Source of the DNA: Bacteroidia bacterium
Lineage (GTDB): Bacteria > Bacteroidota > Bacteroidia > J057
Assembly: GCA_030430205.1 (NCBI GenBank)
Contig: JAUIGE010000051.1
Span: 1 to 40,210, forward strand
Length of the DNA: 40,210 nt
Reading direction: 5' to 3'
Position 1 is the first letter of the stretch. Every line of letters begins with the position of its first letter. The translations under genes were made by a program, and so were the position numbers. Positions 15,794 through 26,200 of this stretch are shown here, in pieces. The notes under the pieces are model-generated. The model was not told the DNA's origin. It saw nothing but the letters and a program-made list of their open reading frames with translations, and searched no databases.

Positions 15794-15859
15794 ATGAATA
15801 ACATGAACAAGACAAACGATCACAAAACCGAACATCCATTATCACATTTTTACCTATGA
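15794..15859 (+). CDS. Possible 21-residue leader peptide before arsC
   Basis: A small frame ([21 protein letters not shown]) ends with TGA overlapping the arsC start (ATGA at 15856-15859), the pattern of translational coupling. It contains three histidines but no cysteine, and resembles nothing I recognise. It may be a chance frame. Confidence 0.3.
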   Translation: MNNMNKTNDHKTEHPLSHFYL

Positions 15860-16482
15860 TTAAGTTTTATTCCCCGATCAAAAATTACCTCGACAAGCTT
15901 AAAGTAACGACTTTTCAGATTGAAGAGTCAAGGAAGGCTGATCTTGAACAAATTGCAGATTTCATTCAGGCTCAGCTGAAAAAAGACAGAGAGGCTGAAC
16001 TGATCTTTATTTGTACCCATAATTCCCGTCGGAGTCATTTTGGCCAAATATGGGCGAAAGTACTCGCGGATTACTATGAGGTATCTGGCGTTAAAACCTA
16101 TTCCGGAGGAACAGAAGCCACCGCTTTTAACCCCCATGCGATTCAGGCATTGGTGTCTATGGGATTCCGGATTGAAGCGAAAAACAGTGGCCCTAATCCA
16201 CAGTATGAGGTCAGCTATACTCACGAAAATACGGCCATTGAAGCCTGGTCGAAGGTGTATAGTGACCCATTCAACCCTCAGAAAGATTTTTGTGCAATCA
16301 TGACCTGTAGCGAAGCTGACGAAGCATGTCCGGCAGTCTTTGGTGCAGCGAGGCGAGTCTCTTTGCCTTATGAGGATCCCAAAAAAGCGGATGATACGCC
16401 CCTGGAGGCTGAAACTTATCTGGAGCGCTGTAAACAGATCGCCATGGAAATGGCATACGTTTTCTCTCAGCTTAAATCTTAA
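15856..16482 (+). CDS. arsC: Thioredoxin-coupled-type arsenate reductase (ArsC)
   Basis: This 208-residue protein belongs to the low-molecular-weight tyrosine phosphatase fold used by ArsC. The phosphate/arsenate-binding loop CTHNSRRS has nucleophile C53 and R59 (CX5R). The redox pair of thioredoxin-linked ArsC is present as C151 and C158 in [11 protein letters not shown]. It would reduce arsenate to arsenite for export. It is longer than the classical 130-residue ArsC, with an N-terminal helical extension of about 45 residues; such longer forms are common in Bacteroidota. It is followed by acr3 after 20 bp, giving the complete reduce-and-export pathway. Confidence 0.9.
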   Translation: MIKFYSPIKNYLDKLKVTTFQIEESRKADLEQIADFIQAQLKKDREAELIFICTHNSRRSHFGQIWAKVLADYYEVSGVKTYSGGTEATAFNPHAIQALVSMGFRIEAKNSGPNPQYEVSYTHENTAIEAWSKVYSDPFNPQKDFCAIMTCSEADEACPAVFGAARRVSLPYEDPKKADDTPLEAETYLERCKQIAMEMAYVFSQLKS

Positions 16483-16502
16483 GATCAAAAGCCAATCTAA
16501 AA

Positions 16503-17537
16503 ATGAAAAGTAAAAAACTAAGTTTCCTGGACCAATACCTTACCCTTTGGATCTTTCTGGCCATGGCCATTGGAGTAGGCATAGGATATATGTTTCCCGG
16601 CACCTCGGATTTCATCAACTCCTTCAGTAGCGGGTCCACCAATATCCCCATTGCCATAGGCCTGATACTTATGATGTATCCCCCTTTGGCTAAGGTAAAT
16701 TACAAGCTGCTGCCGCAGGTTTTCAGGAATGTAAAAATCCTGTCCATTTCCCTGATCCTGAACTGGGTTATTGGCCCTGTGCTCATGTTTGTTTTGGCAA
16801 TCATTTTCCTTCACGATTACCCTGAATACATGGTAGGCCTCATATTGATCGGCCTGGCCCGATGTATTGCGATGGTACTGGTATGGAACGACCTGGCCGA
16901 AGGGAGCAGTGAATATGGCGCGGGCCTTGTGGCCTTAAACAGCATTTTCCAGGTATTTGCCTATAGCTTTTATGCCTGGATATTCATTACCATACTGCCT
17001 CCTTACTTTGGCTTCGATGGGGCAATCGTGGATATTTCCATTGGCACGATTGCGGAAAGTGTAGCCATCTATCTGGGCATTCCATTTCTGGCAGGTTTAT
17101 TAAGCCGCATCCTATTGGTAAAAATCAAGGGGGAAGAATGGTACACCCAAACTTTCATTCCAATGATTTCTCCGCTTACGCTGATTGCCTTATTATTCAC
17201 CATCCTGGTCATGTTTTCTTTAAAAGGAGAGTTGATCGTTCAGATTCCCATGGATGTGGTCAGAATTGCCATTCCATTGCTGATTTACTTTTCAGTGATG
17301 TTCCTGATTGGTTTCTTTTTCAGCAAAGCAATGGGAGCAGAATATGATAAAAATGCTTCCATTTCCTTTACGGCTGCGGGGAACAATTTTGAACTGGCGA
17401 TTGCTGTGGCCATTGCCGTTTTTGGATTGAATTCCGGGCAGGCATTCGCAGGGGTAGTCGGACCACTGGTAGAAGTACCAGCGCTTATCCTTTTGGTACG
17501 GGTCGCCTTCTGGTTGAAGAAGAAGTACTACGCCTAA
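16503..17537 (+). CDS. acr3: ACR3-family arsenite efflux permease
   Basis: This 344-residue inner-membrane protein has about ten transmembrane segments and the ACR3 signatures. The essential cysteine is in [16 protein letters not shown] (C121, equivalent to the conserved Cys of TM4), followed later by the crossover-type segment [20 protein letters not shown]. It exports As(III), probably driven by proton motive force. It is 20 bp after arsC and forms the third gene of the ars operon. The following RetSat-like gene starts only 34 bp further on, and no terminator was seen, so read-through is possible. Confidence 0.95.
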   Translation: MKSKKLSFLDQYLTLWIFLAMAIGVGIGYMFPGTSDFINSFSSGSTNIPIAIGLILMMYPPLAKVNYKLLPQVFRNVKILSISLILNWVIGPVLMFVLAIIFLHDYPEYMVGLILIGLARCIAMVLVWNDLAEGSSEYGAGLVALNSIFQVFAYSFYAWIFITILPPYFGFDGAIVDISIGTIAESVAIYLGIPFLAGLLSRILLVKIKGEEWYTQTFIPMISPLTLIALLFTILVMFSLKGELIVQIPMDVVRIAIPLLIYFSVMFLIGFFFSKAMGAEYDKNASISFTAAGNNFELAIAVAIAVFGLNSGQAFAGVVGPLVEVPALILLVRVAFWLKKKYYA

Positions 17538-17571
17538 AGTCAAAAACATTCATAAAAGTACCTTTCCTACC

Positions 17572-19155
17572 ATGATCCAATCCTACAAAAAGTCTCCTCA
17601 ACTCGCCAAATCCTACGACGCCATCCTGATCGGATCAGGTCTCGGCTGCCTCACGGCAGCGGCTCTCCTCTCCAAAGAAGGACAAAAAGTCCTCCTGCTG
17701 GAGCGGCATTACACCGCCGGTGGCTATACCCATGTCTTCAGGCGCAAGGGCTATGAGTGGGACGTTGGCATCCACTACGTGGGAGAGATGGGCCGTAAAA
17801 ACGGCCTGATCTACAAGCTATTTGATTATATCACCGATGGGGAGTTGGAGTGGGCAGATATGGGGGAGGTCTATGACCGCATTGTGATCGGCGACAAGGT
17901 GTATGACTTTGTCAAAGGGGTAGACCCCTGGAAGGAGAAGATGAAGGGCTATTTTCCGGAGGAAGCTGAAGCCATTGAAAAGTATGTCAACGAGGTCTTT
18001 CACTGCGTGAAGCAAAGCCGCAATTTTTACACAGAGAAGGCGATGTCGCCTTTGATGGCGAAGCTTTCCGGCGGTATGCTGCGGGCACCTTTTCTCAAAT
18101 ATTCGAACCGTACCACACGTGAGGTGCTGGAAGAATTGACCCAGAATGAGGACTTAATCAAAGTCCTGACAGGACAGTATGGCGACTATGGCCTGCCGCC
18201 TGCGGAAAGCAGTTTTGCGATGCATGCGGCGCTGGTGCGCCATTATTTTTCGGGCGGGTATTTTCCCGTGGGTGGCTCCTCCCGGATCATGGAAACGATA
18301 GATCAGGTCCTGGAAAAGGCCGGAAGCACGGTCCTGGTGCGGGCGGAGGTGGAGGAAATTCTGGTAGAAGGCAAAAAGGCCGTAGGCGTGCGCATGGCGG
18401 ACGGAAAGGAATTCCGCGCTCCGGTAGTCATCAGCGGAGCTGGGATTATCACGACTTTTCAAAAGCTTTTACCTAAAGCCGTGGTAACCCAATACAAACT
18501 CAGCGACCAGCTTCAAAAAGTGAAAGCTTCCGCCTCTCATGCCTGCCTCTACATGGGCCTCAGCGGCAGTCCCGAAGAGCTCAATTTGCCCAAGGCAAAT
18601 TATTGGATCTATCCGGATGGAAAGACACATGAGGCCCTCATAGAGGCCTACCTGAAAGATATTCACCAGCCTTTTCCGCTGGTATATGTGTCTTTTCCCG
18701 CCGCCAAAGATCCCGATTGGAACAATCGCTACCCCGGCAAAAGCACCATAGACATCATCACTTTGATGCCTTATGATGTCTTCCAGCCCTGGGAAGACGA
18801 TCGCTGGAAAAAACGCGGCGAGGGCTACGAAGCCCTCAAGGAAAGCATCAGCCAAAGGCTGATGGAGGCGCTCTTCAGGCTGGAGCCGCAGCTGCGCGGC
18901 AAGGTAAACCATTACGAACTGTCTACACCCGTGACGACCCGTCACTTCATGAACTACGCCACTGGCGAGATCTACGGCATCGACCACAGCCCGGCGCGCT
19001 TTCAGCAGAAGTTTCTGCGACCGCATACGCCTGTTCAGAACTTTTTTCTGACGGGTCAGGACATCGTTACCGCCGGCATAGGCGGGGCGCTGTTTTCGGG
19101 CTTGTTGACGGCTTCTGCCGTCAGGGGAAAGAATTTGCTGAAGAGGATTATCTAG
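17572..19155 (+). CDS. RetSat/CrtI-like FAD-dependent oxidoreductase
   Basis: This 527-residue flavoprotein has an N-terminal dinucleotide-binding motif GSGLGCLTAAALLSKEG (21-37) followed by LLERHYTAGGYTHVF, and a C-terminal FAD motif FLTGQDIVTAGIGGALFSG. The overall pattern is that of all-trans-retinol 13,14-reductase and phytoene-desaturase-like enzymes (COG1233), which saturate or desaturate polyenes and carotenoids. No carotenoid genes lie nearby, so the substrate is open. It lies 34 bp after acr3, but there is no obvious link to arsenic. Confidence 0.85.
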   Translation: MIQSYKKSPQLAKSYDAILIGSGLGCLTAAALLSKEGQKVLLLERHYTAGGYTHVFRRKGYEWDVGIHYVGEMGRKNGLIYKLFDYITDGELEWADMGEVYDRIVIGDKVYDFVKGVDPWKEKMKGYFPEEAEAIEKYVNEVFHCVKQSRNFYTEKAMSPLMAKLSGGMLRAPFLKYSNRTTREVLEELTQNEDLIKVLTGQYGDYGLPPAESSFAMHAALVRHYFSGGYFPVGGSSRIMETIDQVLEKAGSTVLVRAEVEEILVEGKKAVGVRMADGKEFRAPVVISGAGIITTFQKLLPKAVVTQYKLSDQLQKVKASASHACLYMGLSGSPEELNLPKANYWIYPDGKTHEALIEAYLKDIHQPFPLVYVSFPAAKDPDWNNRYPGKSTIDIITLMPYDVFQPWEDDRWKKRGEGYEALKESISQRLMEALFRLEPQLRGKVNHYELSTPVTTRHFMNYATGEIYGIDHSPARFQQKFLRPHTPVQNFFLTGQDIVTAGIGGALFSGLLTASAVRGKNLLKRII

Positions 19156-19198
19156 CCCGGAAATTCCTTATTTTCGCTCCAACGAAATCAATCTTCAC

Positions 19199-21904
19199 AT
19201 GCAAAAAAAACTATTTAGCTTTCCTCCCTTATTGTTTTTACTCCTCCTTTTTTCTTTCACATACCTGCCCGCCCAGTTTAGCTGGACGCCGGAAGACATC
19301 ATTCACACCGACTATGTGAGCGCTCCCCACTTCTCGCCCGATGGCAGCATGGCCGTTTGGAGCAAAAAAAAGGCGGTAAAAGAAAAGGACAAATTTGTCA
19401 ATGACCTCTATCTCACCTATTTCGATATAGAGGAAAAAGGCAAAGCCCTGACAGTGCAGCTTACGCAGGGAGAAGACAACAATGGCGATGCGATTTTCTC
19501 CCGCGATGGCAGGCACATTTACTTTACAAGCAGCAGGGACAAAGGCAAAAAACTTTGGAGGTTGAGCAGATATGGAGGCGAAGCCGAAGAGGTCCATGAG
19601 TTTAAAAACAACTTCGGTTCCCTGCAATGGCTCAATGACAGCACCCTGACAGGGCTTTCAGATGAAGGCCCCACGCGCATGGAGCGCGAGTGGAAGGAGG
19701 AAAAAGATGATACAGAAATCATCGAGGACACCCTTTACTGGCGCCGCAAGCAGGTCTATAGCTTTGATTTGAAGGAAAAAGAATGGAAGCCGCTGACAAA
19801 TTTTGATTTTCCGGTAAGCAGCTACCAGCTTTCCCATGATGGAAAATGGCTCTTCACGACTTTGGAAATGAGCCCGCATTATGATTCGGATGCCCAGCCG
19901 AAGGCAAGATACTATCTGCACAAGCTGGAGGAGGGCAGCAAAAGGCAAATTTTGCAAGACTTACAGACGCCAGGTGGACTTGAGTTTACGGCTGATGACA
20001 AAGGCTTTTATTTCTCTGCAACAACATCTTCCGATCCGAAATGGGCAGGCGCAGGAATCGAAGAGTTGTATCATTATGATTTGGCAACGAACCGCTATTT
20101 GAAAGTAGACTTGGGCGCTGAATGGGGAATCGGTGGCGGCTATTCCGTTATCGGCAGTGATATATTGGTCTCCCTGGCCAATGGCCCTACCAACAAACTG
20201 GCCTTTTACCAAAAGCAGGAAGGAAGCTGGAACAAGCAGGAGCTGGCCTTGGGAGAAATGGATTTGCATGTTGACATACAGGCAATATCAGAGGATGGGA
20301 AAAAGGTACTTTTTAGCCATTCCACAGCCAGTCAATTGCCGCTTTATTATCATGCAAAAATACAAAAGGAAGGCTCCGGGCTGCGTTTTGAAGAAAAGAA
20401 AGAATGGATCAGCCTCAATGACAAATTGAAGAAAAAGACACTCGCCAAAAGCGAAATTTTTCGCTGGACAGGCGCGCTGAATGAAGAGGTAAATGGCATT
20501 TTGTATTATCCGAAAGACTACGAGCCTGGCAAACGCTATCCGCTGCTGCTTTCCATCCACGGCGGCCCTTCGGGCGTAGATCGCGACGCCTGGAGCGAGC
20601 GCTGGTCTACCTATCCCAACCTTTGGAGCGAGCGGGGCGCTTTTGTGTTAAAGCCCAATTATCACGGCTCATCCAATCACGGACAGGCCTTTGTCGAGTC
20701 GATCAAAGGGCATTATTATGACCTGGAGATGGTCGACATCATGAATGGCATCCGCGCCCTGGCCGCCCGCGGCCTTATTGACACCACCCAAATGGGTACC
20801 ATGGGATGGTCCAATGGTGCCATCCTGAGCACCATGCTCACGGTCCGCTATCCGAACACCTTCAAAGTTGCCACGCCCGGCGCAGGCGATGTCAACTGGA
20901 CATCGGACTTCGGCACATGCAGCTTTGGGGTACAGTTTGACCAAAGTTATTTTGGTGGTGCGCCCTGGGATGATGTGGATGGAAAATTTTACAACCCTGC
21001 CTATATTGAAAAATCTCCCCTCTTCGAATTGGAAAAAGTGACTACCCCTACCCTCATCTTCCATGGAAGTGCCGACCGGGCAGTTCCCCGCGATCAGGGT
21101 TGGGAATACTACCGGGCCTTGCAGCAGGTCGGCAAAGCCCCTGTGCGCTTTCTGTGGTTTCCCGATCAACCCCACGGTCTGGGCAAAATCAGTCACCAGC
21201 TGCGCAAAATGGAGGAAGAAATCGCCTGGGTGGAAAAGTACCTGTGGGGAAAAGATACTGAAGAGAATCCTGCTTTTGATGAGAAAAGCCAGCTCGCTCT
21301 TTTGTTGAAAAAAGAAAAAATGGCTCGCTCTGCCGGAAAAATAGGCATTATCTATAAGGGAAAATATATCCCACAAGTGGTTTCGGTAAAAGAAGATTCT
21401 ATCTCTATCGGCACTTTCGAACTGACAAATGCCCAGTATTTTGAATTCAACCGCCGTCACGTTTTGAACTCTTCCACCGCCAATAAACCCGTTACGGGTC
21501 TGAGCATGGAGGAAATACAGGCTTATCTCAAAGCCCTCAGCAAACACACCGGCGATAGCTATCGGCTACCGACAGCTGAGGAAGCCAAGGCTTTGCACAA
21601 GGCCGCCCAAAAGGCGGCAGACAAAGAGAACACCCTGCCCTATTGGGCTGGGTATGCGCCCACCAGCCGGGAGCTTGCGCTCCTTCAGCAAAAGCTCGCA
21701 GAGCTTCGGACGGATTTGTTCCTGGAGGTGGGGCAGTTTGCCCCAGTGAAAGTCGGCGAAGCCGAGCTCTACGATCTCGGCGGCAATGCCGCTGAGTATG
21801 CTGCCGATGGCAGCAGCTATGGCTTTTCGGCTTATGAGGTGGCTGATGCCACCCAAAAGGAAGTAGACAAAGCCCGGATGGGCTTTCGGGTGGTGAAGGA
21901 GTAG
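19199..21904 (+). CDS. S9 family peptidase with C-terminal FGE-like domain
   Basis: This 901-residue secreted protein has a signal peptide ending near YLPAQ. Residues about 25-420 form a beta-propeller with TolB/DPP-like strands (HFSPDGSMAVWSKKK and FSRDGRHIYFTSSRD). The prolyl oligopeptidase domain follows, with GWSNGA (Ser538), HGSADRAVP (Asp626) and DQPHGLGK (His659), a complete triad. Residues about 705-901 are an extra module that reads like a formylglycine-generating-enzyme (SUMF1/PvdO) fold: ISIGTFELTNAQYFEF, YRLPTAEEAKALHKA, LYDLGGNAAEYAADG and MGFRVVKE. The usual catalytic cysteine near GFR is missing, so this tail is probably a binding or structural domain. A T-rich terminator lies 54 bp downstream. 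Confidence 0.88.
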   Translation: MQKKLFSFPPLLFLLLLFSFTYLPAQFSWTPEDIIHTDYVSAPHFSPDGSMAVWSKKKAVKEKDKFVNDLYLTYFDIEEKGKALTVQLTQGEDNNGDAIFSRDGRHIYFTSSRDKGKKLWRLSRYGGEAEEVHEFKNNFGSLQWLNDSTLTGLSDEGPTRMEREWKEEKDDTEIIEDTLYWRRKQVYSFDLKEKEWKPLTNFDFPVSSYQLSHDGKWLFTTLEMSPHYDSDAQPKARYYLHKLEEGSKRQILQDLQTPGGLEFTADDKGFYFSATTSSDPKWAGAGIEELYHYDLATNRYLKVDLGAEWGIGGGYSVIGSDILVSLANGPTNKLAFYQKQEGSWNKQELALGEMDLHVDIQAISEDGKKVLFSHSTASQLPLYYHAKIQKEGSGLRFEEKKEWISLNDKLKKKTLAKSEIFRWTGALNEEVNGILYYPKDYEPGKRYPLLLSIHGGPSGVDRDAWSERWSTYPNLWSERGAFVLKPNYHGSSNHGQAFVESIKGHYYDLEMVDIMNGIRALAARGLIDTTQMGTMGWSNGAILSTMLTVRYPNTFKVATPGAGDVNWTSDFGTCSFGVQFDQSYFGGAPWDDVDGKFYNPAYIEKSPLFELEKVTTPTLIFHGSADRAVPRDQGWEYYRALQQVGKAPVRFLWFPDQPHGLGKISHQLRKMEEEIAWVEKYLWGKDTEENPAFDEKSQLALLLKKEKMARSAGKIGIIYKGKYIPQVVSVKEDSISIGTFELTNAQYFEFNRRHVLNSSTANKPVTGLSMEEIQAYLKALSKHTGDSYRLPTAEEAKALHKAAQKAADKENTLPYWAGYAPTSRELALLQQKLAELRTDLFLEVGQFAPVKVGEAELYDLGGNAAEYAADGSSYGFSAYEVADATQKEVDKARMGFRVVKE

Positions 21905-21906
21905 AT

Positions 21907-21948
21907 CAGTGGGCAGTGGGCAGTGGGCAGTGGGCAGTGGGCAGTGGG
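21907..21948. repeat. Six-unit CAGTGGG heptanucleotide array
   Basis: Six perfect CAGTGGG units start 2 bp after the stop of the S9 peptidase gene and end just before the terminator. One more CAGTGGG occurs at 23222-23228, directly after the PPTase stop. Confidence 0.95.
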
Positions 21949-21957
21949 CAAAAAAAA

Positions 21958-21994
21958 AGCCGCGCAATTTGATTGCGTGGCTGTTTTTTTTTTT
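21958..21994. terminator. Bidirectional intrinsic terminator
   Basis: The stem AGCCGCGCAA (21958-21967) pairs with TTGCGTGGCT (21973-21982), with one G-T pair and loop TTTGA. There are A residues before and eleven T residues after. It serves both the S9 peptidase gene (plus) and the small membrane protein gene (minus), which are convergent. Confidence 0.92.
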
Positions 21995-22007
21995 GATAGG
22001 TTGATTG

Positions 22008-22445
22008 TTAGCCAAGAACTTCAATCAGGAACCAAATCCAGAAGACGGTACCGGCGAGCCATGCGAGGCCAGCCAACAGGGAGAATAGAAACCCTATGCC
22101 GATTCCAGTTCCGGCAGTACCTACAGTGATCACGGCTCCTACAATGGTAAGGAGAAGTGCAGCTCCCCAAAGTAAAACTGCGGGCTTCCACTTGTCACTG
22201 CTGGCTTTAGGCCTGGCGATGTGCTTAGTGGCTTTTTTCTCCAGGAGTTTCTCGATTTTACCGAGTCGTTTTTCCAGAATTTGCTGCTTCCTGGCTTCAA
22301 GTTTTTGTACCCTGAGTTCTTTCTTGCTGAGTGTAGACTCGGCTGGAGTGGAGCTGGCAGGAGCAGATGAGGCATAGCTCATTGCCGGAGCAAAAACAAG
22401 TCCGAGGATTAAGAGGAGAATGGAGAATTGTGTAATGATTTTCAT
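22008..22445 (-). CDS. Small membrane protein with coiled coil
   Basis: This 145-residue protein has a signal peptide (MKIITQFSILLLILGLVFA). A Ser/Ala/Pro-rich stretch and a Lys/Glu/Leu-rich coiled coil follow at about 40-75 (KKELRVQKLEARKQQILEKR). The C-terminal half has two hydrophobic, glycine-rich segments (about 87-115 and 117-144). Proteins of this design are common in Bacteroidota and have no known function. It is transcribed alone, divergent from the PPTase-PKS pair and convergent with the S9 peptidase gene, sharing a terminator with it. Confidence 0.72.
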   Translation of the reverse strand: MKIITQFSILLLILGLVFAPAMSYASSAPASSTPAESTLSKKELRVQKLEARKQQILEKRLGKIEKLLEKKATKHIARPKASSDKWKPAVLLWGAALLLTIVGAVITVGTAGTGIGIGFLFSLLAGLAWLAGTVFWIWFLIEVLG

Positions 22446-22579
22446 GAAAAATTAGGATTTTATGGAAAATAAAACATTGAAATTTACACAGGAAAGTTAA
22501 ACAATATTTTAACACTTTTTAATACTTTTTCCATAAGTCTTAATAATTATAGAGCCTGTTTTCGCACAATTTTGTCTCA

Positions 22580-22597
22580 ACAAGCAAGGAGGCTTGT
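22580..22597 (+). promoter_or_regulatory. Leader hairpin with SD-like loop before the PPTase gene
   Basis: ACAAGC (22580-22585) pairs with GCTTGT (22592-22597), leaving AAGGAG, a Shine-Dalgarno-like hexamer, in the loop. A TTG codon in the PPTase frame lies at 22594 inside the stem, too close to the AAGGAG. The ATG at 22618 is 26 bp after it. The element may influence translation, but this is inferred from sequence alone. Confidence 0.35.
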
Positions 22598-22617
22598 ACA
22601 GCCAAAACAGAAAACGA

Positions 22618-23220
22618 ATGCCTATCTATTTCCATGAAAAAAACGATCACTACCAGCTCGCCCTCTGGTACATGACAGAGCCAACAGCCTACTTTGAATC
22701 ACTGCTCAGGGAGCATTACCCAGCGGGATTTCCCTCCTTCCTGACAGCAGCACGCTATCGCCAGTGGCTGGTCAGCAGATACCTGCTGCTGCAACTGGCA
22801 GGCCCCTCCCCTATCGCTCATACGCCAAACGGAAAACCTTTCTTTGTCCACCGCCAGCAGCAGCTATCCATCAGCCACAGCGGCAGGATGGTAGCTGTGA
22901 TGCTCGCCCCACAGCGCATAGCACTCGATATAGAGCAGCCCAACAGCCGCATGCTGAAAATCAAAGACAGTTTCCTTTCCGCGCAGGAAAATCCCGGCAA
23001 GGATATCCAACAACTCGCGCTTTGGTGGTCAGCCAAAGAAACCATCATCAAACTCTCCGATGGCATGACCATCGACTATATGAAGCGAATCCATATCAGC
23101 GAAGAAAAAAAAGGCCTGCTCGGCCGCATCGTCACAAACGGAAAAGAACAACTTTTCCCCCTCCAATACCGCTCTTTTCAACTCCCCGATGAACAATATG
23201 TAATGGTCTACGCTGCATAG
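22618..23220 (+). CDS. 4'-phosphopantetheinyl transferase (Sfp type)
   Basis: This 200-residue protein would transfer the phosphopantetheine arm of CoA to acyl carrier proteins. The Sfp-family motifs are present: IALDIEQPN with Mg-binding D104 and E106, a preceding ISHSGRMVAV, FLSAQE, and WWSAKETIIK with E141 and K145. Its gene lies 51 bp before a PKS that contains an ACP, and this is surely its partner; it may also serve the fatty acid synthase ACP. I chose the ATG at 22618. An alternative TTG at 22594 would add eight residues. The stop codon is directly followed by a heptamer array. Confidence 0.9.
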   Translation: MPIYFHEKNDHYQLALWYMTEPTAYFESLLREHYPAGFPSFLTAARYRQWLVSRYLLLQLAGPSPIAHTPNGKPFFVHRQQQLSISHSGRMVAVMLAPQRIALDIEQPNSRMLKIKDSFLSAQENPGKDIQQLALWWSAKETIIKLSDGMTIDYMKRIHISEEKKGLLGRIVTNGKEQLFPLQYRSFQLPDEQYVMVYAA

Positions 23221-23270
23221 GCAGTGGGCAAAAACACGAAACTCAAAACCCGAAACTCAAAACTCCCCCC
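23221..23270. repeat. Heptamer array between PPTase and PKS genes
   Basis: Heptads GCAGTGG, GCAAAAA, CACGAAA, CTCAAAA, CCCGAAA, CTCAAAA, CTCCCCC fill the whole gap from the PPTase stop to the PKS ATG. They combine the CAGTGGG type (21907) and the CCCGAAA type (5251). Confidence 0.85.
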
Positions 23271-23271
23271 C

Positions 23272-26200
23272 ATGAAAAATCAAATCGCCATCGTCGGCAT
23301 AGGATGCCGTTATCCTGAATTCGTCAATACGCCCACCAAACTGTGGGACTTCCTCCAAAACATAGGTGACGGCATCCGTCAGGTACCCGAATCCCGCTGG
23401 GATCTGGACAAGTACTACGATCCCAACCCGGATGCTCCGGGCAAAATGTATGCCGACAAGGCATCATTTCTTCATGACGATATCTTCGCATTTGATCCCC
23501 AATTTTTTGGGATGTCGCCGCGCGAAGCGCAGACGCTCGACCCGCAGCAGCGCCTGCTGCTGGAGACGACTTTTGAAGCTTTTCAGGATGCGGGCATCCC
23601 CCTTTCCGGCCTGCAGCGCAGGCAGGTGGGTGTTTTTGTCGGTGGTTTCATGATGGACAATCAGTTCCTGCGCGTCTCCGAGCAGGGCCTGCCGCATATC
23701 AACAACCACACGCCGGTTTCAGGATCGCTGACCTTGCTTTCCAACAGAATCTCTCATGCCTTTGATTTCACCGGCCCTTCTATCTCGATAGACACCGCCT
23801 GTTCCTCCTCGCTGGTAGCGATCCACCTGGCTTGTGAGTCCCTGATTTCAGGCAATTCAGAACTGGCCATCGCCGGAGGCGTGAATGTCATGCTGGGCCC
23901 CCAGGCTTCTATCATGATGTGTAAAGGCAAATTTCTGGCAAAAGACGGTCGTTCCAAAGCATTTTTCAATGATGCCGATGGCTACGGCAGGGGCGAAGGT
24001 GCGGGCATGATCGTGCTGAAAAGCCTGGAAGCCGCAGAGCGCGATGGAGACAGCATCTATGCCGTCATCGAAGCCACAGCCGTCAACCAGGACGGCCACA
24101 CAGAGGGCATCGCCCTGCCCAACCAGGAATCCCAGATCGCGGTCATCCGCGAGGCAGTCGCCAAAGCGCAGATCGACCCTTCGGAGGTCGATTATGTGGA
24201 GGCGCACGGCACCGGCACCCAAGCGGGCGACCCGCTCGAACTCGGTGCCCTCGGCACCGTCTATGGCCAAAACAGAACACAGCCCCTGGCTGTGGGTTCC
24301 GTCAAGATCAACCTCGGTCATACCGAGGCAGCTGCGGGTGTCACCGGCCTCATCAAAGCCGCTTTGACCCTCAAAAACGGGCGCATCCTGCCACACATGA
24401 ACCGCGGCAAACTGAATGAAGACATCCCTTTCGAAGCTCTGAATATCAACATTCCACTCTCCGGAAATGATTGGTACCAATCCATCCAGCCGCGCCTGGC
24501 AGCGGTCAATTCCTTTGGCTATGGCGGGACCAATGCCCACGCCATTCTCTCTGCCTACCAGCAAGAGGAGAAAACACAAGCACCTGTAAAACAGGAAGCT
24601 ACGATCTTCCAGCTTTCTGCACGCTCCAAAGAGGCCCTGCAACAACATGCCAACATGATGCTGGGCTGGCTGCAGGAGCAGCCGGAAGTGTCCATGCCTG
24701 CCCTGGCACAAACCCTCAACCATAAGCGGGACAAATTTGAATACCTGCAACTGTTCCGCGCCTCTTCTCAAAAAGAACTTAGCGACAGATTGGAAAAATT
24801 TGGGGAGGAAAAACTTTTTTCGCCCTCGCCCCAGTCTTCTGAAAAACTGGTTTGGGTCTTTACAGGCATGGGTCCGCAGTGGTGGGGCATGGGGCAGCAG
24901 CTATATCAAAAAGAAGCCGTTTTCAAAGCGAAACTGGACGAGTGCGACCGCCTCTTCCGGGCGATTTCGGGCTATTCCATTCTGGAAGAAATGATGAAAG
25001 AGGAGGCAAGCTCCCGCATTACACAAAATCACCTGGCACAGGCAGCCAACTTTTATATACAGATAGGCCTGAGCGCTTTGTTGCAGGACTGGGGCATGAA
25101 ACCCGACGCTATCGTCGGTCATAGCGTGGGCGAAGTCGCCGCTGCTGTGGTAGCTGGCGTGATGGACCTGCCCGCAGGTATCCGCCTGATCTACCATAGA
25201 GGTCGTATTTTGGAAAAAATAGCCGGAAAAGGCACGCTCATGGCGATCGGCCTGGGCTATGAGGATGCCGTTGATTTTCTCAAAAATCACCCCGCTATCG
25301 AAATCGCTACCATCAATTCGCCACGTTCCGTGGCGCTGGCGGGCACGAGCGAGGCGCTCGCCGAGGTAGAAGCAGCGCTGACTGCGAAAAATATTTTCGC
25401 CAAATTTGTTCGCGTCGAAGTCGCCTACCACTCCTCTCAGGCCGATGAACTGGAAGAAGCCTTCCAGACAGCCTTTGCTTTTGCCCAACCACAACAACCC
25501 ACAATTCCGCTTTATTCTACTTTGCTCGCCAGACAAGTGAAAGAGGCCGTTCAGGATGGCAATTACTGGTGGAAAAACGTGCGCGAATGTGTGCATTTCT
25601 ACCCTACCATTGACCAGATCCTGGAGGATGGCTACATCAATTTCATGGAAATAGGGCCGCATCCTGTGCTGGGCTCCAGCATCAGCGAGATCATGAAGCA
25701 CAAAGAGCTTCAGGGAAATACCTTTCATTCCCTCCGTCGCAAAGGCGATGAGGTGGCTTGCCTGCTTCAGAACATGAGCCGCACGATACAGGCGGGGGTA
25801 GAAATAGAGCTGCCCGCCTTCCCGGACGCAGTCCCACTGGACCTTCCACGCTATGCGTGGGATAAAGACATCTATTGGGAAGAGGCGGAGGGCCTTCAGC
25901 GCCTGCGCAAAGGCGAAAACGAAAGGCATCCTTTCCTACAGGAAAAAATCCCTTTCTCTTCGAATCATTGGAAAAGCAGCATTCATCGTCCGGCCTTGCA
26001 TTTTCTCAAAGATCATCAGGTAGGCGAAAATATCGTTTTCCCAGGTGCAGGCTATATTGAGTGTATGCTGGCGACAGCCCGCAACCAATCCGCAGCTTTC
26101 CCCCTGATCGTGGAGCATTTGCGTTTTGAAAAACCGTTCATATTCACCGAAAATCAATTTCCGCAGCTCCACTGCCAACTGCATGGCCAGCAAGTGCAGA

